This document shows, piece after piece, positions 15,684 through 25,724 of a stretch of 32,307 nt of DNA. The DNA comes from Rhodomicrobium udaipurense JA643 (GTDB taxonomy: Bacteria; Pseudomonadota; Alphaproteobacteria; Rhizobiales; Rhodomicrobiaceae). Position numbers and translations under genes: made by a program. The first letter of the stretch is position 1, and each line of letters opens with the position of its first letter. Below the pieces are notes generated by a model. The model was not told the DNA's origin and did no database searches. It was given only the letters and a program-made list of their open reading frames with translations. Where the stretch lies: the NCBI RefSeq assembly GCF_000636015.1, contig NZ_JFZJ01000027.1, positions 1 through 32,307 on the forward strand, in the 5' to 3' direction.

Positions 15684-17774
15684 ATGATGGCCCGAAGTCC
15701 CGTAACATACGAAACGAAGGACGGCGTCGGTGTCATCACCGTCGACAACCCGCCGCTTAACGTCGTCTCGAACGAGGTGCGCGACGGCCTCATGCTCGCC
15801 ATTCGCAAGGCGGAGGCGGACCCGGTCGCGAAAGCCGTGGTGCTGATCGGTGCGGGGCGTAATTTCGCCGCCGGCGCAGACATCTATGAACTCACACATC
15901 CCTACTCCGGCGCGGACATCAACGACATCTGTGCCGCTCTCGAAGACCTGCCGAAGCCCGTGGTCGCGGCGCTTCATGGCACACCCGTCGCGCGCGGGCT
16001 TGAGGTGGCGCTCGCCTGCCATTACCGCATCGCCGCGAAGGACGCTCGCCTCGGCCTGCCGGAGGTGAAGGTGGGGCTTTTGCCCGGCGGCGGCGGCACG
16101 CAGCGACTGCCGCGACTCGTCGGCGCGAAGGCCGCGCTCGACATCATCATTTCCGGCGACCTCGTCCCGGCGGTGAAGGCGAAGACGATCGGCCTCGTCG
16201 ATGAGGTGGTCGACGGCGATATTCTCACTGCCGCCATCGCCTTGGCGAAGTCGAAGTCCGTTCTGTCGAAACATCCGAAAACCCGCGAACTGAGCGCGAA
16301 GATCGCGCCTGATCGCGGCTCGCATCTGTTCGAGGGACGGCGCGATGAACTTCGTCGCCGCCAGCCCTTCCAGCATGCGCAGTTCCGCTGCGTCGACGCC
16401 GTCGAAAGCGCGGTGCATCTGCCGTTCAGCCAGGGGCTGAAGCGCGAGCGCGAGCTTTTCAACGAAGCGCTCGACGACGACCAGAGCAAGGCGCTGATCC
16501 ACGCATTCTTTGCGGAGCGCGAGGCCGCGAAGATCCCCGGCTTCCGGACAGATGTCAGGCCGCGCGAAATAAAAAGCGTCGCGGTGGTTGGCTCCGGGCA
16601 CATGGGCGGCGGCATCGCGATGGCGTTCGCCAATGCGGGCTTCCCGGTGATCGTGCTCGACCGCGATCAGGCCGCGCTGTCGCGCGGGCTTGCCGTCGTC
16701 GCGAAGAACTACGAAAGCATGGTCCGGCGTGGCCGCCTCGATCAGCCGGGCATGAACAAGCGCCTGAGCGCGATCCGAAGCACCGTCAATTACAAGGATC
16801 TCGCGGATGTCGACCTCGTGGTGGAGGCGGCATTCGAGGATATCGGCGTCAAGGAGCAGGTGTTCCGCGATCTCGACCGCGCCTGCAAGAAGGGTGCGAT
16901 CTTCGCGTCCAACACCTCGACGCTCGACATCGACGAAATCGCAAGCTTCACGCGCCGCCCCGGCGACGTGATCGGCACGCATTTCTTCTCGCCCGCGAAT
17001 GTGCAGCGCCTCGTCGAGGTGGTGCGCGGCAAAGAGACGAGCGCGGACGTGCTCGCCACCGCGATGGCCGTCGCGAAAAAGATCGGCAAGATCGGCGTCG
17101 CGGTTGGCAATTGCGACGGCTTCGCGGGCAACCGCATGCTGGAGAAATACGTCACCGAGGCGATGATTATCCTCGAAGAGGGCGCGACGCCCGCCGAGGT
17201 TGATACCGCGCTGACGCGTTGGGGCCTCGCCATGGGGCCGTTCGCCGTGTTCGACCTGACCGGCATCGACGTCAACTGGCACATCCGCCAGCGCCGCCTG
17301 AAGCAGGGCAAGCCCTACGGCTCGGCGCTGCTCGACCGCTTCTACGACGCCGGGCGCTTCGGGCAGAAGACCGGCAAGGGCTTCTATCGCTACGAATCCG
17401 GCAGCCGTGCGCCGCTTCCCGATCCCGAGGCCGACGCCATCATTGAGGCGTATCGCCGGGAGGTGGGCCCGCGTGTGAAATCGGTCTCCGAGCAGGAGAT
17501 CGTGAAGCGCACGATTTATGCGCTCGTGAACGAGGGCGCGAATATCCTCGACGAGGGCGTGGTCTATCGCTCCGGCGACATCGACACGATCTACATCAAC
17601 GGCTACGGCTTCCCCGCCTGGCGCGGCGGCCCGATGAAATATGCGGAGTTGCGCGGCCTCGCCGAGGTGCTGTCCGACCTCGACATCTTTCATATGCGCT
17701 TCGGCGACCGCTGGAGGCCCGCTGCGCTTCTGAAGTCGCTCGTCACCGCGCGCAAACCGAAATGGCCGCGCTGA
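15684..17774 (+). CDS. Enoyl-CoA hydratase / 3-hydroxyacyl-CoA dehydrogenase fusion (FadB/FadJ/peroxisomal bifunctional type)
   Basis: 696-residue cytoplasmic multifunctional beta-oxidation enzyme. Residues 1-190 form the crotonase domain: FAAGADIYEL (61-70), Glu107 in RGLEVAL and Glu127 in GLPEVKVG match the two catalytic acids. The loop before Glu107 reads PVARGLE where the family usually has ALGGGLE, so Arg104 replaces an oxyanion-hole glycine. Residues 297-480 form the NAD-binding 3-hydroxyacyl-CoA dehydrogenase domain (VGSGHMGGG, 302-310) with GTHFFSP (His433) and Glu445. The C-terminal helical repeats include GNCDGFAGNRML and NGYGFPAWRGGPM. It resembles eukaryotic peroxisomal bifunctional enzyme in order and length. 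Start is ATG 15684 or the adjacent ATG 15687, after GGGAGAA. It probably serves the catabolic genes just downstream. Confidence 0.93.
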   Translation: MMARSPVTYETKDGVGVITVDNPPLNVVSNEVRDGLMLAIRKAEADPVAKAVVLIGAGRNFAAGADIYELTHPYSGADINDICAALEDLPKPVVAALHGTPVARGLEVALACHYRIAAKDARLGLPEVKVGLLPGGGGTQRLPRLVGAKAALDIIISGDLVPAVKAKTIGLVDEVVDGDILTAAIALAKSKSVLSKHPKTRELSAKIAPDRGSHLFEGRRDELRRRQPFQHAQFRCVDAVESAVHLPFSQGLKRERELFNEALDDDQSKALIHAFFAEREAAKIPGFRTDVRPREIKSVAVVGSGHMGGGIAMAFANAGFPVIVLDRDQAALSRGLAVVAKNYESMVRRGRLDQPGMNKRLSAIRSTVNYKDLADVDLVVEAAFEDIGVKEQVFRDLDRACKKGAIFASNTSTLDIDEIASFTRRPGDVIGTHFFSPANVQRLVEVVRGKETSADVLATAMAVAKKIGKIGVAVGNCDGFAGNRMLEKYVTEAMIILEEGATPAEVDTALTRWGLAMGPFAVFDLTGIDVNWHIRQRRLKQGKPYGSALLDRFYDAGRFGQKTGKGFYRYESGSRAPLPDPEADAIIEAYRREVGPRVKSVSEQEIVKRTIYALVNEGANILDEGVVYRSGDIDTIYINGYGFPAWRGGPMKYAELRGLAEVLSDLDIFHMRFGDRWRPAALLKSLVTARKPKWPR

Positions 17775-17868
17775 AGTAGCGGCGGAAAATGCTTCGAGCG
17801 GCGCACATGCCGCTTCGCACGAAATAATAAGTGGCGGCACAAGACCGCCTCAACATTGGGGAAGCGTC

Positions 17869-18642
17869 ATGGGTCTGTTCGACCTGTCGGGCCGCGTTGC
17901 GGTGATCACCGGATCGTCGCGAGGCATCGGCCGTGCCATCGCGCTTGAAGCGGCGCGAGCGGGCGCAAGCGTCGTTGTCTCGTCGCGCAAGCTCGACGCC
18001 TGTCAGCGCGTCGTCGATGAAATCCGCGAGAGCGGCGGCCGCGCGACGGCTGTCGCCTGCAATGTCGGCGTCAAGGCCGATCTCGAAGCGCTCGTCTCGC
18101 ATGCCTTGCGTGAATATGGCCGCATTGACATTCTCATCCCCAACGCGGCCATCAATCCCGCCTACGGCCCGTCATCCGAAGTGTCGGACGAGGTGTGGAA
18201 CAAGGTTCTCACCACGAACCTCACAGCCACCAACTGGCTGACCCAACTCGTGCTGCCGGGCATGGCCGAGAACGGCGGCGGCTCGGTGATCCTGCTGTCG
18301 TCCATCGTGGCCACCGTCGGCGCGGCCAATATCGGCGTCTATGCAATCTCGAAGGCGGCCGAAGCGCAACTCGCGCGCAATCTTGCCGTGGAGTGGGGCG
18401 CGCGCGGCATCCGCGTGAATTCCATCGCACCGGGCGTCGTCAAGACCGATTTCGCAAAGGCTTTGTACGAAAATCCGAAGGCGGCGGCGACGGTCGCGCA
18501 CATGACGTGCCTCAAGCGCCTCGGCGAGCCGGAAGACATCGCGGGCGTGGCTGTATTTCTCGCATCCGACGCCGCGCGCTATATCACAGGCCAGTTCATT
18601 CTCGTGGACGGCGGCGCATCCATCTTTACCCCCATCGGGTGA
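17869..18642 (+). CDS. SDR family oxidoreductase (DHRS4/LvaD-like)
   Basis: 257-residue classical short-chain dehydrogenase/reductase. The cofactor motif TGSSRGIG spans residues 14-21, and SSRK at 38-41, after the second strand, favours NADP(H). The conserved NAA is in PNAAINPAYG, the catalytic Ser is in LLSS (about 144-145), and Tyr158 and Lys162 are in YAISK. The end EDIAGVAVFLASDAARYITG then DGG is standard. Start ATG 17869 follows GGGGAAG. It lies 94 bp after the beta-oxidation gene and 5 bp before the APH-type kinase gene. In lva-type pathways an SDR reduces a 4-ketoacyl-CoA to the 4-hydroxyacyl-CoA, and the neighbours here suggest the same role. The substrate itself is not readable from sequence. 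Confidence 0.9.
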   Translation: MGLFDLSGRVAVITGSSRGIGRAIALEAARAGASVVVSSRKLDACQRVVDEIRESGGRATAVACNVGVKADLEALVSHALREYGRIDILIPNAAINPAYGPSSEVSDEVWNKVLTTNLTATNWLTQLVLPGMAENGGGSVILLSSIVATVGAANIGVYAISKAAEAQLARNLAVEWGARGIRVNSIAPGVVKTDFAKALYENPKAAATVAHMTCLKRLGEPEDIAGVAVFLASDAARYITGQFILVDGGASIFTPIG

Positions 18643-18647
18643 TTACC

Positions 18648-19697
18648 ATGGCAGAACTCATCGACATTCCCGACGGCCATCGTTTCGACGAGGCGAAGCT
18701 TCGGCATTACCTCAAGCGGCATCTTCAGGATTTCGTGGGCGACCCGACGATCCAGCAATTTCAGGGCGGGCAGTCGAACCCGACCTTCCTCATCACGACC
18801 GCATCGCGGAAGTATGTGCTGAGGAAGCAGCCGCCGGGCAAGCTGCTGCCGTCCGCGCACGCCATCGACCGCGAATATCGCGTGCAAATGGCGCTGAAGG
18901 ACACGCCGGTGCCGGTCGTCTCGATGCAGCTTTTCTGCGAAGACCCGTCCGTGATCGGCACGCCGTTCTACGTGATGGACTATTACCCCGGCCGCATCTT
19001 CGCCGACAACAAGCTGCCGGAACTCAATCAGAACCAGCGCCGCGCGGTTTACATTGCCTTCGCCGAAACGCTGGCTGCGATCCATGAGGTGGACTTCCGC
19101 GCGCTGGGGCTCGCCGATTTCGGCCGCACCGATGGCTACGCCGCGCGGCAACTCAAGCGCTGGACCGAGCAATATGAGGCGTCGAAAACCGGGCCGAACG
19201 AGGCGATGGAGAACCTCATCGCGTGGCTCAACGCGCACCTGCCCGCCGAGGATGAGCCGGCGCTCACGCATGGCGACTACCGGCTCGACAACGTCATGTT
19301 CGAACTCGACGCGCCGCACGTCATCGCGGTGCTCGACTGGGAGCTTTCGACGCTCGGCAATCCGCTCGCCGATCTCGGCTATGTCTGCATGGCGTACCGC
19401 ACGCCGAAGGATCTACCGATCCTGAAGGGCCTCAAGGGTGTGGACCTTAACGCGCTCGGCATCCCGTCCGAGGACGAGATCGTCGCCGCCTATTGCCGAC
19501 GTGCGGGCCGCGACAGCGTGCCGGACCTCACCTTCTTCATCGCGCTTTCGTTCTTTCGCTTCGCGGCCATCGCGCAGGGCGTCTATGCGCGCTTCCTGCA
19601 AGGCAACGCCGCCGACAAGCGCGCGCCGCTCGCGGAGCAGGCCGCGCACGTGCTCGCGCAGGAGGGCTGGAAGATCGCGGATAACGCGGGGAACTGA
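18648..19697 (+). CDS. APH-fold phosphotransferase (ACAD10/11 N-terminal domain / LvaA-like)
   Basis: 349-residue aminoglycoside-phosphotransferase-fold kinase. ATG 18648 is 5 bp after the SDR stop; the frame is open upstream only as a shadow of that gene. It has QFQGGQSNPTFLIT (37-50), the nucleotide-binding Lys in YVLRKQPPGKLLPSAHAIDRE, the catalytic loop HGDYRLDNVMF (208-218) and the metal-binding Asp230 in VLDWELSTLGNPLADLGY. These are the exact hallmarks of the kinase domain fused to acyl-CoA dehydrogenase in animal ACAD10 and ACAD11 and of LvaA in Pseudomonas putida. Those enzymes phosphorylate the 4-hydroxyl of 4-hydroxyacyl-CoA. The kinase is encoded next to, not fused with, its likely ACAD partner. 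It is unlikely to be an antibiotic-resistance enzyme. Confidence 0.88.
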   Translation: MAELIDIPDGHRFDEAKLRHYLKRHLQDFVGDPTIQQFQGGQSNPTFLITTASRKYVLRKQPPGKLLPSAHAIDREYRVQMALKDTPVPVVSMQLFCEDPSVIGTPFYVMDYYPGRIFADNKLPELNQNQRRAVYIAFAETLAAIHEVDFRALGLADFGRTDGYAARQLKRWTEQYEASKTGPNEAMENLIAWLNAHLPAEDEPALTHGDYRLDNVMFELDAPHVIAVLDWELSTLGNPLADLGYVCMAYRTPKDLPILKGLKGVDLNALGIPSEDEIVAAYCRRAGRDSVPDLTFFIALSFFRFAAIAQGVYARFLQGNAADKRAPLAEQAAHVLAQEGWKIADNAGN

Positions 19698-19747
19698 ACG
19701 CCGCTTCCGAAGAATAATAACGGGGAAACGACTGTAGAGGGCGACAC

Positions 19748-21001
<1,254 letters not shown>

Positions 21002-21142
21002 CCGCAATTGCAATCTTAAAAGTAGAACCGTTTCACGAGCACCGACAGATCGCCCTTCGCGGCGCGCGGTCCCGTTTCATTGCATGGCGCGGAACAATCG
21101 CAACGCGCGGCAGGTTGACTGCTCGGGAGACACGTAAAGCCG

Positions 21143-22501
21143 ATGCAGGATCGAGTCGAGCCGCCCTTCTGGATGCTGGGCAACTTCGCGCCGGTGACGG
21201 AAGAGACCACCGCGTACGACTTACCCGTCGAAGGCGCAATCCCGCCCGAGCTTTCCGGTCTCTATGTGCGCAACGGCGCGAACCCGCGTCACGGCCAATC
21301 GAGCCACTGGTTCCTCGGCGACGGCATGCTGCACGGCGTCGCGATCGAGAGCGGCAAGGCGAAATGGTATCGCAACCGCTATGTGCGCACCCCGATCTTC
21401 GAGGGCGCGCCGCGACATCCGCTTGCGGGGCTCGACATTCGCTACGCCCTTTCCAATACCAGCGTGGTCGCCCATGCGAGCCGCATCATGGCGCTCGTTG
21501 AGAATGCGCTACCGATGGAGATTTCTCGCGACCTTGAGACGCGCGGCTTCAACGATTTCGGCGGCCGCCTCGCTACGCCCTGCACGGCGCATCCCAAGAT
21601 CTGCCCGGCGACAGGCGAAATGCACTTTTTCGGCTATCGCGTGATCCCGCCCTACCTCACCTATCACGTGGCGGATGCGGCGGGCGCGCTCGTCCGCAGC
21701 GTCGAAATACCGGTCAAGGCCGCGACCATGATCCACGATTTTGCGCTGACGGCCCGCCACACGATCTTCATGGACCTGCCGATGGTGTTCGACATGCCAA
21801 CGGCCATGGCGGGCAGCACGATGCCTTTTCACTGGAGCGAAAGCTACGGCGCGAGGCTCGGTGTGCTGCCGCGCGGCGGTGGCGCGCAAAGTCTGCGGTG
21901 GATCGATATCGAGCCGTGCTTCGTGTATCACGTGGCGAACGCCTTCGAGGAGGATGACGGCACCATCGTTCTCGACGTGGCCCGCTATGACGAGCATTGG
22001 CGCGACGGGCCGAAACGCAACGCCTTCGATACAGCCTCGCTCACGCGCTGGCGTATCCCGCCGGGAGCGACCCGCGCCGAGGAAACGCGCATCGACGACC
22101 GCAGCATCGAGTTTCCCCGTATCGACGAACGCCGCACAGGTGTTCCCCATAACGCCGTCTACGCGCTCGCGACCGAAGGGAGCCTCGCTGACGGCGTCTT
22201 CACCGAGCTTCTGAAATACGACCTTAAATGCGGGCGCGTCGATGCGCGGCGCTTCGTGAGCGAACTGCCGAGCGAGTTTACCATGGTGCCCGCGTCAGAG
22301 GCGGCGGGTGAGGAGGAGGGCTGGCTCATGGGCTATGTCTACGACCGCGCAAGCGCCACGAGCGACCTCGTCATCCTCGACGCGAGCGACATCGGCGGCA
22401 AGCCTGTCGCGCGAATTCGACTCCCCGTGCGCGTGCCACAAGGCTTCCACGGCACCTGGATCGCATCGGAGCCTCGGGAGTGCGACGCCGCCGCACATTA
22501 G
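21143..22501 (+). CDS. Carotenoid oxygenase family protein (carotenoid/stilbene cleavage)
   Basis: 452-residue non-heme iron dioxygenase of the carotenoid cleavage family (RPE65/CCD/lignostilbene dioxygenase). The four iron-binding histidines are all present: His150 (PCTAHPKI), His198 (MIHDFALT), His263 (FVYHVANAFEE) and His436 (GFHGTWI). N-terminal GAIPPELSGLYVRNGANPR and HWFLGDGMLHGVAIESGKA are classic family blocks, and FVYHVANAFEEDDGTIVLD carries the third ligand. No signal peptide, so it acts in the cytoplasm or at the membrane face. Start ATG 21143 has GGGAGA upstream. It could cleave a carotenoid or apocarotenoid, or an aromatic stilbene; the two classes cannot be told apart by eye. 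It lies 141 bp after the ACAD gene on the same strand, so co-transcription is possible but unproven. Confidence 0.92.
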   Translation: MQDRVEPPFWMLGNFAPVTEETTAYDLPVEGAIPPELSGLYVRNGANPRHGQSSHWFLGDGMLHGVAIESGKAKWYRNRYVRTPIFEGAPRHPLAGLDIRYALSNTSVVAHASRIMALVENALPMEISRDLETRGFNDFGGRLATPCTAHPKICPATGEMHFFGYRVIPPYLTYHVADAAGALVRSVEIPVKAATMIHDFALTARHTIFMDLPMVFDMPTAMAGSTMPFHWSESYGARLGVLPRGGGAQSLRWIDIEPCFVYHVANAFEEDDGTIVLDVARYDEHWRDGPKRNAFDTASLTRWRIPPGATRAEETRIDDRSIEFPRIDERRTGVPHNAVYALATEGSLADGVFTELLKYDLKCGRVDARRFVSELPSEFTMVPASEAAGEEEGWLMGYVYDRASATSDLVILDASDIGGKPVARIRLPVRVPQGFHGTWIASEPRECDAAAH

Positions 22502-22709
22502 CGCGCGTTCGTGCCTTGAAACCGCCCACCCTATGATCGATGGTCGCGCCGGGTAAAAGGTTCGGAGCGGCGATTTGCAAAAGTGATCGGCATCAAAACC
22601 CGCGCATAAGTCTTGAGAACGCGGAAATTGCCATTGTTTGCCTTAGGGTCGAGGTGCGAATCGCTCCATTGTGCGCGGGTGGGAATGCCACCAGAGCGCG
22701 AGGGCAGCC

Positions 22710-24050
22710 ATGACTTTCAGACATAAATTTGCAGTTGCCGCATTTTTTGCAATCATGCCTGCTTCGGGCGATGCCGCGCAAAATTGCGACGGTCGCGCCT
22801 TCAGTCAGCAGATCGATCAGACAGCGCAGGCACTCCGCACGCTCAACCGTGACAGCGAGGCGCGTTTCCAGAATCGCTTGGTGGCCATCGCCAAGGCGAA
22901 GGGCTGGAGCGAAGGCGAGCGAGCCGATCATGCCGCCGCCGCGATGGATGACACCAAGCTCGAGTCCTTTAATTCCGACATCGAAGATCTGGTCGGACAG
23001 CTAGACACGCTGAACGCCACGCCGAAGAACGAGATTTCGTGCGACCGGCTCAATGAGCTCAAGACCATCAACGACAAGCTCATCGGTGTGATGCGGCAGA
23101 AGGCTGGCTTCATCCTCGCGCAGCTCGAAGCCGAGGCCGGGAAGCCAGCGCCGAACCCGTACAAGATCGCGGGAGCCGGAAAGGGCGACGCTTTGCCGAG
23201 GGAAGGCTCGTTGCCGCAAACCAATACAGCGACCCCCATCGCGCCCGATCCGGAGCCAAACGTTGAAGTGGCGGGTGAGAATTCGCCGGTGGTGCCCGAC
23301 AGCGTCGCAACGTCGGATGTGCCGTGGTCGGCCAACGTCTCGCAAGCGCTGCGTAATCCTCAGCCGCAACAGCAGGCGCGCCCGGCCGCTACAACCGCGA
23401 CGACCGTTGCGCCGCATCCCAACGCGCCGATGTCGCTGAAGCCGGCGCCGAAACAGGAAGAGAAGGTCGCTGCGCTCACGCCGCCTCGCGACACGCTTCC
23501 GCCCGTGACGGTCACGTCGCCGCCGCCATCGACTTACGCGCCGCCGCTGCCAGCTCCCGTTTACTCGGTTCAGGAAATCCGTGATGCGGGCCGTGGCGTG
23601 TTCGGTTCGGTCACGTCGGAACTAGCCGCCGTCATGAACTACGCGTTCCAGAAGTTCGGTCAGCCGAACGCCTATATCGTCGGCGACGAGGGCGGCGGTG
23701 CGTTCCTCGCCGGGTTGCGCTACGGCGACGGCAGGCTCTTCTCGCGGGTGAACGGCGTTGAATCCGGCCCGACGAAAATCTACTGGCAGGGTCCGTCGTT
23801 CGGCGCGGACTTCGGCGCATCGGGATCGCGCGCGCTGTTTCTCGTCTACAATCTCGATAGCCCGCATACGCTCTACCGCCGCTTCCCCGGCTTGGACGGC
23901 TCGGCCTATGTCGCGGGCGGTGTCGGCCTGACGGTCTACAAGAACGGCGACACGCTCATCGTGCCGATCCGCACCGGCCTTGGCCTCAGGATCGGCGCCA
24001 GCGTCGCCTATCTCAAGTTCACGGAACGCGCCAGCCTGAACCCCTTCTGA
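22710..24050 (+). CDS. EipA-like (DUF1134) periplasmic protein with long N-terminal extension
   Basis: 446 residues from ATG 22710 (GAGGG upstream; the frame is open back to GTG 22671, but this start gives the signal peptide MTFRHKFAVAAFFAIMPASG, cleavage near DAA). Residues 24-145 are helical and charged, with Cys26 and Cys111 as a possible disulfide. Residues 146-284 are a Pro/Ala-rich linker. Residues 285-446 are the DUF1134 domain (VFGSVTSELAAVMNYAFQKF, GFP-like spacing around AYIVGDEGGGAFLAGLRYG, SGSRALFLVYNLD, RIGASVAYLKFT). Brucella EipA, the studied member, is about 200 residues, is periplasmic and supports envelope-stress resistance. The extra half here is unassigned. It is followed by a strong terminator, so it is the end of a unit or monocistronic. 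Confidence 0.85.
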   Translation: MTFRHKFAVAAFFAIMPASGDAAQNCDGRAFSQQIDQTAQALRTLNRDSEARFQNRLVAIAKAKGWSEGERADHAAAAMDDTKLESFNSDIEDLVGQLDTLNATPKNEISCDRLNELKTINDKLIGVMRQKAGFILAQLEAEAGKPAPNPYKIAGAGKGDALPREGSLPQTNTATPIAPDPEPNVEVAGENSPVVPDSVATSDVPWSANVSQALRNPQPQQQARPAATTATTVAPHPNAPMSLKPAPKQEEKVAALTPPRDTLPPVTVTSPPPSTYAPPLPAPVYSVQEIRDAGRGVFGSVTSELAAVMNYAFQKFGQPNAYIVGDEGGGAFLAGLRYGDGRLFSRVNGVESGPTKIYWQGPSFGADFGASGSRALFLVYNLDSPHTLYRRFPGLDGSAYVAGGVGLTVYKNGDTLIVPIRTGLGLRIGASVAYLKFTERASLNPF

Positions 24051-24105
24051 CATCGCGGCATTCGCGCGATACAATCGGAGATAAGTTCTTCGTTTACGAA
24101 CTAGC

Positions 24106-24141
24106 ACAGCGCCGGTATCCAGATCGGCGCTGTTTTGCTTT
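24106..24141 (+). terminator. Rho-independent terminator after the EipA-like gene
   Basis: Perfect 9-bp stem ACAGCGCCG (24106-24114) / CGGCGCTGT (24125-24133), 10-nt loop, then TTTGCTTTTT. Because the hairpin ends about 40 bp before the next start, the efflux gene probably has its own promoter within or after it. Confidence 0.88.
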
Positions 24142-24179
24142 TTGCCGAACCTATTCCCGGCCTGTTGAGTTCACACGAG

Positions 24180-25448
24180 ATGCTTGTAAAGTCCGCCGAC
24201 GCCGCCCAGCCCCAGGCACCCCGCTTTCCCCTGTCCACGCCGGAATTCGTGACCCTCATCGCGTTGTTGACCGCGCTGACGGCGCTTTCCATCGACATCA
24301 TGTTGCCGGCGCTGCCGAAGATCGCCAGTGCGCTGGGCGCGACGACGGATAACGAGCAGCAGCTTGTGCTGAGCGTCTACTTCGCGGGCTTCGCCGTCGG
24401 GCAATTTCTATTCGGGCCGCTTTCGGATTCCTACGGGCGGCGCAACCCGCTGTTGTTCGGGCTCGCGCTTTATACCATCGGAACGGTGCTGGCGGTCACG
24501 GCGACATCCTTTGCAATGCTGCTTTTCGCGCGCGCCTTTCAGGGCTTCGGCGCGGCGGCTCCCCGGATCGTTGCCATTGCCGTGGTGCGCGACCGTTTCG
24601 CGGGGCGCGAGATGGCGCGCATCATGTCGTTCGTGACTATGGTGTTCGTGATCGTGCCGATCCTCGCGCCGACGCTCGGCGAAGCGATTGTCCAGTTTTC
24701 GGACTGGCACATCATCTTCTGGGTGCTGCTTGGCATGGGGCTTCTGGCAACGCTCTGGTCCGGCGTGCGCCTTCCCGAGACGTTCCACCAAAGCGACCGT
24801 CTGCCGTTCACTGCCCGAAACATCTGGGCGGCGTGCGCGGCGGTCGCGACCACCAGACAGACCGCCGGTTACGCCGTCGCGCTCGGCTTTTCGTTCGGCC
24901 TGCTGTTCTCCTACATCATCACGTCGCAGCAAATCTTCGTCGACGTTTACGGGCTCGGCGCGGAGTTTCCGATTGCCTTCGGCCTCATCGCGGCATTCCT
25001 CGCGGCCGCCTCGATCATAAACGCAAAGCTTGTGCGCAGGGTGGGCATGCGCGGCGTCTCTCACCGTGCGATCCTCGGCGGGCTGGCCGTCTGCGGCGTG
25101 ATGGCGGCGTTCGGCTTTCCCGACAAGCCGCCGCTCTGGGCGTTCGGCACTTTCATGGCCGCGGTTTTTCTGTGTTTCGGCCTGATGTCGGCGAATTTCA
25201 ACTCCCTCGCCATGGAGCCGATGGGACACATCGCGGGCACCGCTTCATCGCTCATCGGCTTCTACACCACCGTTGCGGCGGCAGCGCTCGGCACCATCGT
25301 GGGCCAGTCCTTCGACGGGTCGGTGCGTCCGCTTTGCATCGGCATCAGCGTGATGTTCGCCGCGACGCTTGCCACGGTGCTGGTGACGGAACGCGGCCGC
25401 CTCATGAAGCACTGCGACGCGCCCGACGTGAAAGTGAGGGCGGCTTAA
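24180..25448 (+). CDS. Bcr/CflA-type multidrug efflux MFS transporter
   Basis: 422-residue inner-membrane drug:H+ antiporter with twelve predicted helices. ATG 24180 is chosen over an upstream in-frame TTG (24135) because the TTG falls in the terminator; the ribosome site is weak. After a polar N-tail, the first helix is VTLIALLTALTALSIDIMLP with the Bcr-type Asp. The MFS motif A between helices 2 and 3 is GPLSDSYGRRNPLL. Helix 4-5 has RAFQGFGAAAPRIVAIAVVR, the Bcr/CflA variant, and late helices include FNSLAMEPMGHIAGTASSLI. Such pumps export chloramphenicol, bicyclomycin or sulfonamide-type compounds in other bacteria; the substrate here is unknown. No regulator is adjacent. Confidence 0.9.
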   Translation: MLVKSADAAQPQAPRFPLSTPEFVTLIALLTALTALSIDIMLPALPKIASALGATTDNEQQLVLSVYFAGFAVGQFLFGPLSDSYGRRNPLLFGLALYTIGTVLAVTATSFAMLLFARAFQGFGAAAPRIVAIAVVRDRFAGREMARIMSFVTMVFVIVPILAPTLGEAIVQFSDWHIIFWVLLGMGLLATLWSGVRLPETFHQSDRLPFTARNIWAACAAVATTRQTAGYAVALGFSFGLLFSYIITSQQIFVDVYGLGAEFPIAFGLIAAFLAAASIINAKLVRRVGMRGVSHRAILGGLAVCGVMAAFGFPDKPPLWAFGTFMAAVFLCFGLMSANFNSLAMEPMGHIAGTASSLIGFYTTVAAAALGTIVGQSFDGSVRPLCIGISVMFAATLATVLVTERGRLMKHCDAPDVKVRAA

Positions 25449-25504
25449 GGCGCCCGCTATTTTGGCCGAATGTCACGAACTCGTCATTTCGCCTAAAATC
25501 GCAT

Positions 25505-25533
25505 TTGAAAGAGCAATTGTAATCGTCTATACC
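25505..25533 (+). promoter_or_regulatory. Sigma70-type promoter candidate for the ffh operon
   Basis: TTGAAA (25505-25510), 17-bp spacer and TATACC (25528-25533), in an A/T-rich stretch between the MFS gene and ffh. Box match and spacing are good for a housekeeping promoter. It would give a leader of about 185 nt before the ffh ATG at 25725. Confidence 0.6.
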
Positions 25534-25724
25534 GAGGCTGCATTACATATCCGTCACCCGCCAGCGAGAGTTCGCCCGCGGGTGCGTTTTGTGTTGGAAC
25601 ATGCCCTCAGCGCCGGCATTGAAGGAAAACAGGACCGAGACAGCTCGTTTGAGGGCGCGAACGCCGCGCCGATGACAGAAAAACCGGACCTCCGCCAGAA
25701 CCGAGCGAAACGCGAAAGCCCCCT

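Noticed and set aside
15636-17840. 734-codon open frame on the minus strand opposite the beta-oxidation gene
   Set aside because: It is the antisense frame of a strongly conserved coding gene; its product is rich in Arg, His, Asp and Ala with no family motif, as expected from GC-rich codon bias.
18648-19697. Reading the APH-fold gene as an aminoglycoside-resistance determinant
   Set aside because: Its motifs and neighbours match the kinase domain of ACAD10/11 and LvaA, and there is no mobile or resistance context.
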